This document shows positions 9,201-16,592 of a stretch of DNA of 53,367 nt, in pieces. The stretch comes from Modicisalibacter luteus DSM 23508. GTDB taxonomy: Bacteria; Pseudomonadota; Gammaproteobacteria; Pseudomonadales; Halomonadaceae. Where the stretch lies: assembly GCF_000378505.1 (NCBI RefSeq), contig NZ_KB900008.1, forward strand, positions 1 to 53,367. The letters run 5' to 3'. The notes below the pieces were generated by a model that was not told the origin of the DNA, ran no database searches, and was given only the letters and a program-made list of their open reading frames with translations. Position 1 is the first letter of the stretch, and each line of letters begins with the position of its first letter. The position numbers and the translations under genes are program-made.

Positions 9201-9377
9201 GGTCACATAGACGATCTCGAGCGCGCCCTCGGTGTTGGTCAGGGTCAGCGCAAAGCGCTTGTCAGCGGTGGCCTCCGAGAAACTGGCGCCGCCTTGCTGA
9301 AGGGTCAGGGTGGTGTCGCCAGTCGCCACGGCGCTGGCAAGCTGGGTCGAGAAATTGTTGATGAAATCGAAATTCAT
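6261..9377 (-). CDS. Tail fibre protein with two beta-propellers and YadA-type head repeats
   Basis: A protein of 1038 residues. Residues 1-98 are a phage tail-fibre adaptor ('EIVYVTGASGNTLAVERGRE'). Residues about 150-500 form a divergent WD40/YVTN-like propeller. Residues about 515-585 hold YadA-head repeats ('STAIGESAAV', 'GAIALGNATV', 'YALAVGEGAM', 'YAVAIGRDVT'), typical of trimeric adhesins. Residues about 675-965 hold seven regular blades marked by FSPDGxxLAV-type motifs near 681, 727, 769, 813, 857, 899 and 940. A short C-terminal beta domain follows. It takes the place where lambda has M-L-K-I-J and probably recognises the receptor. The combination within one fibre is unusual. Confidence 0.8.
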   Translation of the reverse strand: MNFDFINNFSTQLASAVATGDTTLTLQQGGASFSEATADKRFALTLTNTEGALEIVYVTGASGNTLAVERGREGTTVAAWASGDTVEARPTAGTIQAGMVQWGVLGKDQVLLSGGDREVHGGSLADDLSIGHVWPEPVSWIELATSAGTNLVNRLVKSPDEQYVVILGGGGSSQVGALVFDTTNSSRVAVLDDGAGNAPVTAVFSPDGTRLAISYDTSYQALIYDTATWTVAQTIDSAAITASGEFATSNFAPQSLTFTGDGAQLVIVTEGGTVTRAADSTVCPVVVYTLADASVSAPTLTGVDFSAITSREVVLVPSRNKAIVSCFWPGYTYPVAVFDYDTLAGTWTLDATVANALADAVDEQDGGGIAVQAQRYVWVPTMGGIWSGVPLYRVIDLETGEVFFDDALTAQNLDTAYHSIAHDTARNWLWLGTRSYVVVVDMVTREVVSQTYNPTIKATNLESSPQWSFSLYLEKYGRLWVSTRQLNRVYTVDLEWRLGLGGQAKAVIGDLTGTGLRIGGNATRNTTNSTAIGESAAVRYNSQGAIALGNATVDSYAPYALAVGEGAMADAPYAVAIGRDVTVTVPGGKRVNAIDYLPDTVTDPASNGAANATRRAASQQVVASDALNLGMSGATTSLDFPAGTLFFPEAVDVVGVVNAVFTASPSGRSAVNTSNSIAVQFSPDGSLLAMTHDAGTTTKYVMVQSTADWSQVADLATDGFVEAIAFSADGSLLAVTTTASHLYVFNTADWTQVVDITLMAGSQANALAFSPDGTMLAVGIYDPAITLYETSGWTLVAGTPTLASGDYVTAITFSPDGKQLAVGHSSSPRLTLYNVADWTKVTGVPSQEARVPSLAYSPDGQFLAVGVTSNPYLRAYEVVTWAKVYEESTVGANVVDLEFTADGATLFAVQSYNGALMLDATSWVELSGSRISGNFTSGSIAPNGTMVAAGGQYDPEKVMLVDSPDLPWPTLNIGTSSAAPDTLAAAHTVGPGSFRRGARSRIALEPGKGVAGLYATPAETVGLGAEVKLVFHGYVMEL

Positions 9378-9393
9378 ATCGGCCCCGTAGCCG

Positions 9394-9741
9394 CTACAGC
9401 GCGGCGGTTAGCAAGATGGTCAGGGTTTGCTGTTTCTCGTTGTACTCGCTGGGCACGCCGGCAAAGGTGCCCTCGCGCAGCGAGACGGTCAGGTTGCCGT
9501 GTAGACGCAGCAGCCGGCGGGCACGGTCCACCAGGGCCAGCGGCAGGCCGTCGAGCGAGAGCGTTATGGTGCGGTCAGCGGGGCTATAGCCCCGGTTGGA
9601 AATCGCGGCCCCGCCGTCTAGCGTGGCGGTGCGCGTGATGCGGCGGCTGATCGAATCGGTTTCGGTGCCGTCGCGCCAAGGCACCAGTAAGGCGCCCTCG
9701 GGGTCAAACGTCAGGGCGGCCAGGCCAATCTGGTAGTGCAT
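9394..9741 (-). CDS. Phage tail protein of unknown role
   Basis: A 115-residue, beta-rich protein. It reads like a small distal-tail or tape-measure-adjacent protein ('LAALTFDPEGALLVPWRDG', 'RTITLSLDGLPLALVDRARRL'). It lies 12 bases after the tape-measure gene and before the fibre gene, the slot of lambda gpM. No motif proves homology to gpM. It is probably a tail-tip initiator or adaptor, inferred from synteny alone. Confidence 0.6.
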   Translation of the reverse strand: MHYQIGLAALTFDPEGALLVPWRDGTETDSISRRITRTATLDGGAAISNRGYSPADRTITLSLDGLPLALVDRARRLLRLHGNLTVSLREGTFAGVPSEYNEKQQTLTILLTAAL

Positions 9742-9753
9742 GGGGAATCCTCG

Positions 9754-12624
9754 TTACAGTCCCAGCAGGAACTCGGCGCCTTCGGCGTTGGCGCGTAGCT
9801 GCACCTTTTCGATGATCTGCCACATGACCGTCTCCAGGGCCGGCTCCAGGCCGTCCGAGCTGATACGGATTAACCCGTCACCCGAGCGCAGCGCGTTGGT
9901 CTTGGCCCGTAGCTGGTCGATCTGTGCCTGTGTCAGCTCGTTTTGCAGGCGCACGGCTTCGGCGCGGCGTTCGTTTTCCTCTTTCAACACGCGCTCCAGG
10001 GCCCATTCCTGCGACATGGATAGGTTGTCGCTATCCAGCGCCGCATAGAGGCCGGTCAGGGTATCGCCCGTGCTGGTGATGGTGGTGTTCAGCGAATCGA
10101 AAACGGCCTCGACCTGGCGCACCTGCGCATCGATCTCGGCCACCTGGATCTCAGCGCCCAGCTCCAGGGTCTTTAGCCGCTCGTTGCTGGCCAGTTCTTC
10201 CCACTTGAGCGCGAATTCCTCGGCCTTGTCGGCGGCACCGCCCAGCGCGGTGTCGGTCTTCTTCACAGCCTCGGTGGCCGTATCCATCGACTTGGCCGCC
10301 GTCTCGCTGCCGCCCTTCAAGGTGCTGGCGTACTTCTCGATGGCATCGAACTGCTCTTGGGTGATTAGCCCGTTGGCCAGTTGGTCGCGGTACTCGGCCA
10401 GCACATCGTTGACGTTGGCGAAGGCGTCGCGCTGCTCATAGACACCATCGGCAACCTTCTTCCACGAGCCGGCGGATTTGTCCGTCACTGCCGCCTGGTC
10501 GAGCAAGGCCTGGCTGTTGTCGATGACCGCCTGGCTGTATTCCTCGGTTTGCTTGAACGCCCCCGCAACGGCCTGGTTCCACGCCTCCACGCCCTCGGCA
10601 TTGGCCTGCCACTGGCCGGTGCCGTCCTGCAAGGCGCCGCTGGTGGATTCCAGGTTGGCGTAGATTTCGCGCAGCCGGTTGGGCACCACGTCGAGCTGTG
10701 CCTGGTTTTCCTCCATGACGCGATTGATATGGTCGGTGGCCGTTACCACGGCGTCCGAGGCATCGACGTATCGACCCGAGGCGTAGTCCCACGTCACCGC
10801 CCCGGATTCGATCAGCTCGTTAAGCTCGCCCCAAGTAGACACTTGGCGATTCAGCCCGGCGGTCGCTTCCGCCAGGCCGTCCTGCGCCTTGGCCATGCGC
10901 TCGGCGCGGGTATCGAAGCCCAGCATTGACGCGGCCAGGTCCGCCACGGCAGGCCCGGCGGTGGCGGCGGCAATGGCTAGCCCCGCCGGGCCAGCCAGCA
11001 GGGGCAACAGACGGCCCAGCGCTGTAACCACGCCAGGGATGACGCCGCCCGACCCGGCCAGGCCGGAAATGGCAGCGGTGATGCCGCTGATGGCCGGTGC
11101 CACGATCACGGCGGCGGAGGACAGCGCGCCCACGGTGCCGATCAGGCGTTGCGTGTCGGCATCCATGTCCAGGAACGCCTCGACCAGCGGACGCACCACG
11201 GCCATGACGCCGGCAACCACTTCGCCAACCCCGGCGGTGAAGTTGGATAGGGTATTGAAGGTTTCGCCCAGGCCTTCGATGACCGCCTGCAAGTCGCTGG
11301 CGTCGATACTCAGCTCGTCCAGGTTGCCCAACAGGGCGTCCAGGCCTTCGGTAAAGCCGCTGTAGTCGGCATTGGCCAGGGCGTCGGGTAGCGCGGCGGC
11401 CACTTCGCGGGCCAGGCGCTCGATCTCGGCCAGCTTGGGGTTGATCGAATCGAACAGGGCGTCAAACGCCCCGCCGTCCGCCTCAGCCTCCATGACCTCG
11501 AATACCTCGGCCATGCCGGACACGATGCCCGCGAACTGGTCGCGGAACTGAGTGCCCAGCGTGCGCGCCAGGTTTTCGTAGGTCGCGCTCATGCGCTTGC
11601 CGGCGCCCTCGGCGCTGTTCAGCTTGATGGCCACTTCCTCGGCCACAGTGGTGGAATTGGCCAGCGCCTTGTTTACGTCCGCCGTGTTATTGGCCAGCGA
11701 TTCCATGACCGTGACCATGCGCGCCGATTGATCGATGCCGAATAGCTGGGAACTGAAGGCCAGCTTCTGCGACTCGTCCAGGCTGCCGAATTCGGCGGCT
11801 ACGTCCGCCAGTATGTCCTTGCCCTCGCGCAGCGCCCCGTTGGAGTCGCGCTGTGACACGCCGATGGAGGCCAGGGCTTCCTGCACCGGCTTGGAATCGT
11901 CCAGCAGTTTCAACAGGCCGGTCTTGAGCGCGGTTGCCGCCTCATCGCCCGAGCGGAACACCTCGATTATCGGCGTCAGCACTTCGGACGTTTCGATGAA
12001 ATCCAGGCCCATGGCCTTAGCAATCGGGGAAATGCCCGCCATGCCCTTGGCCAGCTCGCCCACGCTGGTGGCGTAGGTGTTACTGGTGGCATTCAGCACT
12101 TCCATGATGTTGCCGGCTTCGCTGGCCGGTGCCCGGAAGCCTTTCAGAATGGCCACCAGGTACTCGCTGGCTTGGGCGGCCTCCACGTCGCCGGCAATGA
12201 CCAGGTCCAGGCCATTCTTGACGAGCTGGCTTGACTCCTGCGCGGTAAAGCCGGCCTGGCGGTAGTTGGCCATGGCTTGCAGGATATTGGTTGCCGACTC
12301 GCCGTAGGTGTTGGACAGCTCGGTAACGCGCCGGGTGAATTGCTCCACCGGGCCATCGGCGTCGTCCAGGGTCTTGGCCAGGTCTTTCTGCGCGGACTCG
12401 AAAGCCACCGACGCCTGGTAGGCCTTGGTGGCATAAGCTACGCCCAGCGCGATGGCGGCGCCTTCGGCGACCAGCAGGCCTTTCGTGACCGTGGCCAGCG
12501 GCGTGGCCATGCGCTCCACCGAGCCGGTCAGGCTGTCGATGCGCCGAGTGGCGGAGTCGATGCCCGCGCCCATGCGGTCCACGCCTTCAAAGATGATCGA
12601 AACGGTATTTTCCAGCGAGGCCAT
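9754..12624 (-). CDS. Tail tape-measure protein (lambda gpH role)
   Basis: A protein of 956 residues. Residues about 70-260 match the TIGR01760 tape-measure core ('FESAQKDLAKTL', 'NILQAMANYRQAGFTAQE', 'GELAKGMAGISPIAKAMGL'). A hydrophobic Ala/Gly-rich block near 480-590 holds probable membrane-insertion helices. The C-terminal third is charged coiled coil. Tape-measure proteins set tail length at roughly 0.15 nm per residue, so a tail of about 140 nm would be expected if uncleaved. It follows the G/GT chaperone pair, as in lambda. Confidence 0.92.
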   Translation of the reverse strand: MASLENTVSIIFEGVDRMGAGIDSATRRIDSLTGSVERMATPLATVTKGLLVAEGAAIALGVAYATKAYQASVAFESAQKDLAKTLDDADGPVEQFTRRVTELSNTYGESATNILQAMANYRQAGFTAQESSQLVKNGLDLVIAGDVEAAQASEYLVAILKGFRAPASEAGNIMEVLNATSNTYATSVGELAKGMAGISPIAKAMGLDFIETSEVLTPIIEVFRSGDEAATALKTGLLKLLDDSKPVQEALASIGVSQRDSNGALREGKDILADVAAEFGSLDESQKLAFSSQLFGIDQSARMVTVMESLANNTADVNKALANSTTVAEEVAIKLNSAEGAGKRMSATYENLARTLGTQFRDQFAGIVSGMAEVFEVMEAEADGGAFDALFDSINPKLAEIERLAREVAAALPDALANADYSGFTEGLDALLGNLDELSIDASDLQAVIEGLGETFNTLSNFTAGVGEVVAGVMAVVRPLVEAFLDMDADTQRLIGTVGALSSAAVIVAPAISGITAAISGLAGSGGVIPGVVTALGRLLPLLAGPAGLAIAAATAGPAVADLAASMLGFDTRAERMAKAQDGLAEATAGLNRQVSTWGELNELIESGAVTWDYASGRYVDASDAVVTATDHINRVMEENQAQLDVVPNRLREIYANLESTSGALQDGTGQWQANAEGVEAWNQAVAGAFKQTEEYSQAVIDNSQALLDQAAVTDKSAGSWKKVADGVYEQRDAFANVNDVLAEYRDQLANGLITQEQFDAIEKYASTLKGGSETAAKSMDTATEAVKKTDTALGGAADKAEEFALKWEELASNERLKTLELGAEIQVAEIDAQVRQVEAVFDSLNTTITSTGDTLTGLYAALDSDNLSMSQEWALERVLKEENERRAEAVRLQNELTQAQIDQLRAKTNALRSGDGLIRISSDGLEPALETVMWQIIEKVQLRANAEGAEFLLGL

Positions 12625-12633
12625 GCCAGGCTC

Positions 12634-13256
12634 CTACGATGATTGCTCTTGCCGCGCCTTCTGTTCCTCGAAAAACAGCCCCCATAGCTCGGTTTCAAGC
12701 GGGGTCAGCATGGCAACGGGGAAAAGATCGGGGCGCACCCGGTACAGGAATTCGCCCTTCAAGTGGCAGAGCTGGAGGGCGGTGCGGATGTCGCCTTGCT
12801 TGAAGAGCGCTTCGGCTTTCCCGGCTCGCCACCCATGCCGGTGAGTTGGGTAATCTTGGTGGTGAGCTGGTAGAACTCCACCGGAAAGGCGCCGGCCAGT
12901 TTGGTGGCGAGCTGGTGGGTACACTCGGGCGCCACGCTACCGATCACCAGCATTTCGATGCGTTTGGCCAGGTCATCGGGCACGGCGTCGCCCTCGCCCA
13001 GCAATTCGCGCACGGCAGCCGTAACGGCCTCGCCCTGGCTGGATAACAGCCCATCGGCAATCGCTGAGCGGGCACGGTTGCGCTCCTTGGCTTCGTTGAC
13101 CTTGGCCAGCTCCGCGCCGGTCAAGCCACGCACCCGCCACACCGGCTTACCCTGGTCGCCCAGGCCTTTGAAGTACGGCGCCAGGTCGGGCACTTCCACG
13201 TCTTCCTCACGCGCCCGGAACACCGTGCCGGTGAACTTCTGAATATCGAATTCCAT
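12634..13256 (-). CDS. Tail assembly chaperone GT, -1 frameshift product
   Basis: The upstream frame (13256 down to 12816) is joined by a -1 slip at a GGGAAAG heptamer to the frame ending at 12634, giving 207 residues. The T part reads 'KAEALFKQGDIRTALQLCHL', then a short Leu-rich tail. In lambda, gpG and gpGT are made in about 30:1 ratio by the same slip and load the tape measure for tail tube assembly. A separate ATG for the second frame would start inside G in an unlikely His/Arg-rich stretch, so the fusion is preferred. Confidence 0.8.
12759..13256 (-). CDS. Tail assembly chaperone G
   Basis: A 165-residue protein starting after GAGGTATTAGCC. It begins 'MEFDIQKFTGTVFRAREEDVE' (first 20 residues or so), has a helical middle ('AELAKVNEAKERNRARSAIA') and ends in a low-complexity Ser/Ala tail, which is what remains when the ribosome does not slip. 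In this phage class the protein keeps the tape measure soluble and recruits the tail tube protein. It is the 0-frame product; most translation should yield this form. Confidence 0.8.
   Translation of the reverse strand: MEFDIQKFTGTVFRAREEDVEVPDLAPYFKGLGDQGKPVWRVRGLTGAELAKVNEAKERNRARSAIADGLLSSQGEAVTAAVRELLGEGDAVPDDLAKRIEMLVIGSVAPECTHQLATKLAGAFPVEFYQLTTKITQLTGMGGEPGKPKRSSSKATSAPPSSSAT
12816..12822 (-). promoter_or_regulatory. Programmed -1 frameshift slippery site GGGAAAG
   Basis: Read on the minus strand, the 0-frame is xxG GGA AAG and the -1 frame is GGG AAA, the X-XXY-YYZ pattern. The heptamer is the same as that of the lambda G/T junction. It sits just before the divergence of the two frames, and the downstream frame stays open for 60 codons. 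Confidence 0.8.
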
Positions 13257-13280
13257 GGCTAATACCTCAGAATAAGCAAC

Positions 13281-13305
13281 AAAAAGCCCCGCACTTGGCG
13301 GGGCT
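13281..13305 (-). terminator. Rho-independent terminator inside the tail operon
   Basis: On the minus strand it reads AAGCCCCGC-CAAGT-GCGGGGCTTTTT, an 8-bp GC stem with a run of five Ts. It lies upstream of the G gene and downstream of the micro-ORF cassette, which is an odd place for a strong terminator in a late operon. Late transcripts would have to pass it by antitermination, or G needs another promoter. Confidence 0.75.
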
Positions 13306-13406
13306 TACGGATAGGTTAGGGTTACCTGATTACGCATCCTTGTCAGCTATCACATCGGCCTTAATCTATATGGTTGCTGCAAATGACTACATCGACGCTG
13401 TGTCTG

Positions 13407-13478
13407 TCAGACCATGAAGGTGGGTGCTTCTGCATCGGTCAAAGCATAGAGAACCGATTTACGAGGCCGAATATTCAT
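13407..13478 (-). CDS. Micro-ORF 3 of the accessory cassette (23 aa)
   Basis: A 23-codon frame 'MNIRPRKSVLYALTDAEAPT...' whose ATG overlaps the preceding stop (TAATG) with a GAGG just upstream. It is the last frame before the terminator at 13281. Its size makes coding uncertain; the overlap and ribosome site are the only support. Function unknown. Confidence 0.3.
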   Translation of the reverse strand: MNIRPRKSVLYALTDAEAPTFMV

Positions 13479-13582
13479 TACCTCAATACTTCCCTATCGC
13501 AGAAACCTATTTCTAGTTCATTAGCAGCGGTGTATATCAGTTGATTTAACGACTCTTTCAGGCAGCCGGACGGCTCAGCCAA
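13478..13582 (-). CDS. Micro-ORF 2 of the accessory cassette (34 aa)
   Basis: A TTG-started frame of 34 residues ('AEPSGCLKESLNQLIYTAAN' then an acidic end). It overlaps the stop of micro-ORF 1 by 8 bases. Alternatively ORF 1 and ORF 2 are one gene of about 87 residues broken by a frameshift near 13580, because the join reads smoothly as a single helical protein. No family recognised. Confidence 0.35.
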   Translation of the reverse strand: MAEPSGCLKESLNQLIYTAANELEIGFCDREVLR

Positions 13583-13736
13583 GATAGTCAGATATTGCGC
13601 GCATCGCAGTCAGTTGCATCCGCGCTCGCTCGGCCCAGAAATCTAGAACTTCGTTATTAAATGAAGTGGAGCTAAGCTGTTCTAACGAAGGGGACTTAAG
13701 TTTTAGCGAAGTAGTTTTCAGTTTCGTGTTTGTCAT
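13575..13736 (-). CDS. Micro-ORF 1 of the accessory cassette (53 aa)
   Basis: A 53-residue frame on the minus strand. It begins 'MTNTKLKTTSLKLKSPSLEQ' and ends 'DFWAERARMQLTAMRAISDY' plus two residues. Composition is Lys/Ser/Thr-rich at the start and amphipathic at the end; the aromatic-helical end faintly recalls phasins, but this is not enough to name it. The surrounding DNA is clearly AT-richer than the flanking tail genes. A promoter-like pair lies upstream and a terminator downstream, so this looks like a transferred accessory unit (moron). Confidence 0.45.
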   Translation of the reverse strand: MTNTKLKTTSLKLKSPSLEQLSSTSFNNEVLDFWAERARMQLTAMRAISDYLG

Positions 13737-13765
13737 AAATATGACTCTTGAAGGAATACATGATC

Positions 13766-13794
13766 ACAATATTCCCAATCATGCTTCGAGGCAA
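13766..13794 (-). promoter_or_regulatory. Candidate promoter of the accessory cassette
   Basis: On the minus strand TTGCCT is followed by 17 bases and TATTGT, about 30 bases before the micro-ORF start. An A/T tract (13793-13814) lies just upstream and could act as an UP element or H-NS-type silencing target. This would make the cassette independent of the late operon. Confidence 0.4.
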
Positions 13795-14192
13795 TAAAAA
13801 AAATATTTTTTATTACCCCTTATTACCACACAAAGTTTATTGCTAATCACAACTTCATGGACGAAGAAGTTTTTCACTTCTACAACCACAACTGAACAGA
13901 GGATGCTAACACTTACTAAAAACAGCCAGCCATAGGACAGCCCAACAAAAAAACTCATTAGTCATTGGTATTAATGAACAATTTTATTACCTGCCAAGGT
14001 TTTTCACATCGCTTTGATTAAAGCCGCCATGTCACAAATAACGACACCTAATATGCAAGGCTCTCATAAGAACTTGTTGCAGATGTCAGCGCAGCATGGT
14101 GATGGAATCGCACTGCGCTGAGGCACTCCTCCATATGATGCCAGTACAGCCCGAGGCTCACGTGGTAGGTGAACAAAGAGTGACAGGCAGGG

Positions 14193-15185
14193 TTATTCGT
14201 CGAAGTCCACGGTAGCCTGCTCGGCGCTGACCGTGACGGCGATATTGACGTGATCGCCCGCCGGGTAGGTGCGTGCAACCCCGACGATGCCCTGCGTCAG
14301 CGAGTGGGCCAGCTTCGACTTGTCCTGAAACCACTTGAACCAGAGCTTTTCCCCTTTCAGCTTGATAATCGGGTCGGTGATGCCATCGTTGCCGTAGTGG
14401 GTGAATGACGCCTGGCTTAGCGAGCTGGACACGCTGCCCAGGGTGCCGCCGTAAATCTGCGTCGAGTTGACCGTATTGGACTCGTCAGCCGGCACGAAGG
14501 CGGCCACGCGGGGCAGCTCGGCGAAGATGGGCGTATAACCGCGCACCATGACTTTTTTGGGTGCGCCCCCGGTGTGAATGCCGGGCAGCTCGCTGGCAAA
14601 GGTCACGTCACCGCTGGCCGGGTCGGTATGCCATACCGGCTGGTCGTAGCGCTCGCGGTGCGTACCGACCACTTGGAAAATCTCGGTATCGGACACCGGG
14701 GCGGCGGCGCTGGTCGCCAGGCGCACCTGGCCGATTTCCACGGAATCCACCGGGATGAACGGGGGGCCGCCGGCTTCGCCGCGCGTCTCGGTGAACGCGG
14801 TACCCTCGCTGCCCTGCACCGCCACCAGGGCGCCCGAGGCGTCCACGATGATGGAGTTGATGATGTGAGTGCTGGTCGAGGCACGGGTCACGCTGACGGA
14901 ACCCGACGCCACGACTACCAGGCCCGTGCTGTCGGCACCTGCCACGGTTGGCATGTAGGCGGTCAGGGAAGCCACGCTAACGGCATCGTTGCCGCTACCG
15001 GCGCTGATCGTCCCTCCCGTGGCCAGGCCGAACGGGCGCACGTCCGTTTCGAAACCTGCGCGCCCCGACCAGGGCGCAAAAGTAGCCGAGAACGTGGTGT
15101 CATCGCCGGCATCGCTCATGGGCTCCCAGTCGTTGAACGCCTGGCCGGATTCGTATTGCAGCAAGGGGTTGCGAGTGATGGCCAT
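14193..15185 (-). CDS. Major tail tube protein (lambda gpV role)
   Basis: A 330-residue beta-rich protein. It begins 'MAITRNPLLQYESGQAFNDW' and carries Ig-like/tube segments of alternating strands and Gly/Ser turns. Its place between the U-like gene and the G/GT pair is that of lambda gpV, which polymerises as hexameric rings around the tape measure. It is longer than gpV (246 aa), and the middle (about 60-190) with Thr/Ser-rich repeats could be a surface-exposed insertion. Assigned chiefly by synteny. Confidence 0.7.
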   Translation of the reverse strand: MAITRNPLLQYESGQAFNDWEPMSDAGDDTTFSATFAPWSGRAGFETDVRPFGLATGGTISAGSGNDAVSVASLTAYMPTVAGADSTGLVVVASGSVSVTRASTSTHIINSIIVDASGALVAVQGSEGTAFTETRGEAGGPPFIPVDSVEIGQVRLATSAAAPVSDTEIFQVVGTHRERYDQPVWHTDPASGDVTFASELPGIHTGGAPKKVMVRGYTPIFAELPRVAAFVPADESNTVNSTQIYGGTLGSVSSSLSQASFTHYGNDGITDPIIKLKGEKLWFKWFQDKSKLAHSLTQGIVGVARTYPAGDHVNIAVTVSAEQATVDFDE

Positions 15186-15262
15186 GGGGCATCCTCCTAA
15201 GATGATGGTCTGGGATGGAACGGGTATCCGCCCCGGGGTTGATGGGCGGCCCAGCCAAGGGC

Positions 15263-15679
15263 CTACATGCTATTGGTGAAGGGATCACCGACATCGAAAC
15301 GGAAGCGCACGGCCAAATTGATGTCGACGCCGATGACCTCGCTGCCGTCTTCGGGGTAGTAGATCGTGCCACCGGCATAGGCGATGTCGTCGCACAGTCC
15401 GCTCAGCGTGACGTCCTGGCCGGTGGCATCGATGATCAGTTGACCGAGGATGGCGTTGCCCTGTTCGCTCCAGCGTCCCGGGTCGTTGTCCGCCTGGTGT
15501 ACGGTTTCCAGGGTCAGTGTCATGGTCACGGCCATCTGTCCGAAATCGGCACGTTCCACGTCACTGTCGTTGGAATCCCATAGCGATCGCGCGGGCAAGG
15601 CTTCGATCACGGTATTGGCGCGCTGCGCGCCCAGGCGTTGCGCCAGCGCAGCAATCACCTGCTCACGAATGGTTGGCAT
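15263..15679 (-). CDS. Minor tail protein U-like tail terminator
   Basis: A protein of 138 residues starting 'MPTIREQVIAALAQRLGAQR'. It has an N-terminal helix followed by a beta-sheet ('FGQMAVTMTLTLETVHQA', 'VIGVDINLAVRFRFDVGDP'), the typical fold of gpU-like tail terminators. It sits between the Z- and V-like genes as in lambda and should cap the tail tube at the head-proximal end. Overlaps none of its neighbours; 10 bases separate it from Z. Confidence 0.7.
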   Translation of the reverse strand: MPTIREQVIAALAQRLGAQRANTVIEALPARSLWDSNDSDVERADFGQMAVTMTLTLETVHQADNDPGRWSEQGNAILGQLIIDATGQDVTLSGLCDDIAYAGGTIYYPEDGSEVIGVDINLAVRFRFDVGDPFTNSM

Positions 15680-15689
15680 CGGGGATCCT

Positions 15690-16271
15690 TTAGCGTGCCA
15701 GCAGGCGCTCAGCTTCGTGTTGCAGACGCTGCATCAGCCGGTTGCCACCAAGAGCGTGCAAGTCATCTTTCACGTCCGTGAATACCTGACTGACGGAGGG
15801 ACCGTAGGTGATACGCAGCCCCTCGGTGCGCCCCAGGCCGGGGCCATACTGGTTACGAAAAGCAATGGCCGTGGCGCCGCTGTGCTTCAGCGGACCGATA
15901 AAGAACGCGCCCGGCATCCGCTTGTAGCCGCCGGTCGGCTTCACCTTCACGCCGATGTCGCCGTTGGCGTACTGGCGATGCGCATAGCGGGTCAGCAGAA
16001 CTCCCCGGCTCGGCGTGGCCAGGCTGCCGGTCGGCTTGCTCCGGGTGGCCTTGCTGACCTTCAAGCGCTCGCGGACATAGCCAGCTTTCAGCTTCACCTG
16101 CTTGCGGATGGCTTGGCCAGCCTCGGTGCGGGTCACCGTCAGGGTATGGTTGATGGCTCGCGCCATCGCCTGCTCATAGCCGTTCCTGATATGCGCCAGA
16201 TCGGACTGCACCCGGCGCACGCCGCTGCGGTCGATACGGATATGCAGAGACTGCGTGTCGATCTGTGCCAT
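15690..16271 (-). CDS. Minor tail protein Z
   Basis: A protein of 193 residues with the PF06763-type opening: a helix 'AMARAINHTLTVTRTEAGQA' followed by 'IRKQVKLKAGYVRERLKVSKA' trimmed here to its core. Basic residues are dense through the first 120 positions. In lambda, gpZ acts at the head-tail junction and in DNA positioning for ejection. It lies 3 bases from the FII-like gene, so translation is likely coupled. Confidence 0.85.
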   Translation of the reverse strand: MAQIDTQSLHIRIDRSGVRRVQSDLAHIRNGYEQAMARAINHTLTVTRTEAGQAIRKQVKLKAGYVRERLKVSKATRSKPTGSLATPSRGVLLTRYAHRQYANGDIGVKVKPTGGYKRMPGAFFIGPLKHSGATAIAFRNQYGPGLGRTEGLRITYGPSVSQVFTDVKDDLHALGGNRLMQRLQHEAERLLAR

Positions 16272-16274
16272 GAT

Positions 16275-16592
16275 CTACCCTCCCGTTACGATCCACGTGA
16301 CCAGGTGGCCGTCATCGGTGGACTTGCTTACCAGGCGCCACGTCTCGCGCCCCAGGCTCACCGTCTCGCCACGCTTACCCTCGCCCAATTCGCGGCTATA
16401 GCCGGTGAGTTCGGTGCGTCGCTCCATGGTGCCGGATTGCATGCCCCCCACGACACGCTCCACATCACGATCAATGATGACGCTGACCGTGAGCGGTTCG
16501 ACGTCCTGCGGGGTGTAGGTGGCTGAAGCAGAGTCGGCCAAATGAGACATGACCGCCTCATCGAGGCGGCCGGTCAGATCGGCGAAACTCAT
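16275..16592 (-). CDS. Head-tail joining protein FII-like
   Basis: A protein of 105 residues with the size and beta-rich look of lambda gpFII ('YTPQDVEPLTVSVIIDRDVE', 'RETWRLVSKSTDDGHLVTWI'). gpFII binds the portal-gpW neck and provides the tail attachment site. It overlaps the capsid gene by 4 bases at its start and precedes Z, matching lambda order. Confidence 0.8.
   Translation of the reverse strand: MSFADLTGRLDEAVMSHLADSASATYTPQDVEPLTVSVIIDRDVERVVGGMQSGTMERRTELTGYSRELGEGKRGETVSLGRETWRLVSKSTDDGHLVTWIVTGG

Noticed and set aside
4957-10929. Many long plus-strand frames opposite the tail genes
   Set aside because: High-GC shadow frames; minus-strand genes have ribosome sites, overlaps and recognised domains.
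12634-12924. Second tail-chaperone frame as an independent gene
   Set aside because: Its ATG lies in a His/Arg-rich out-of-frame stretch; the GGGAAAG slip explains it better.
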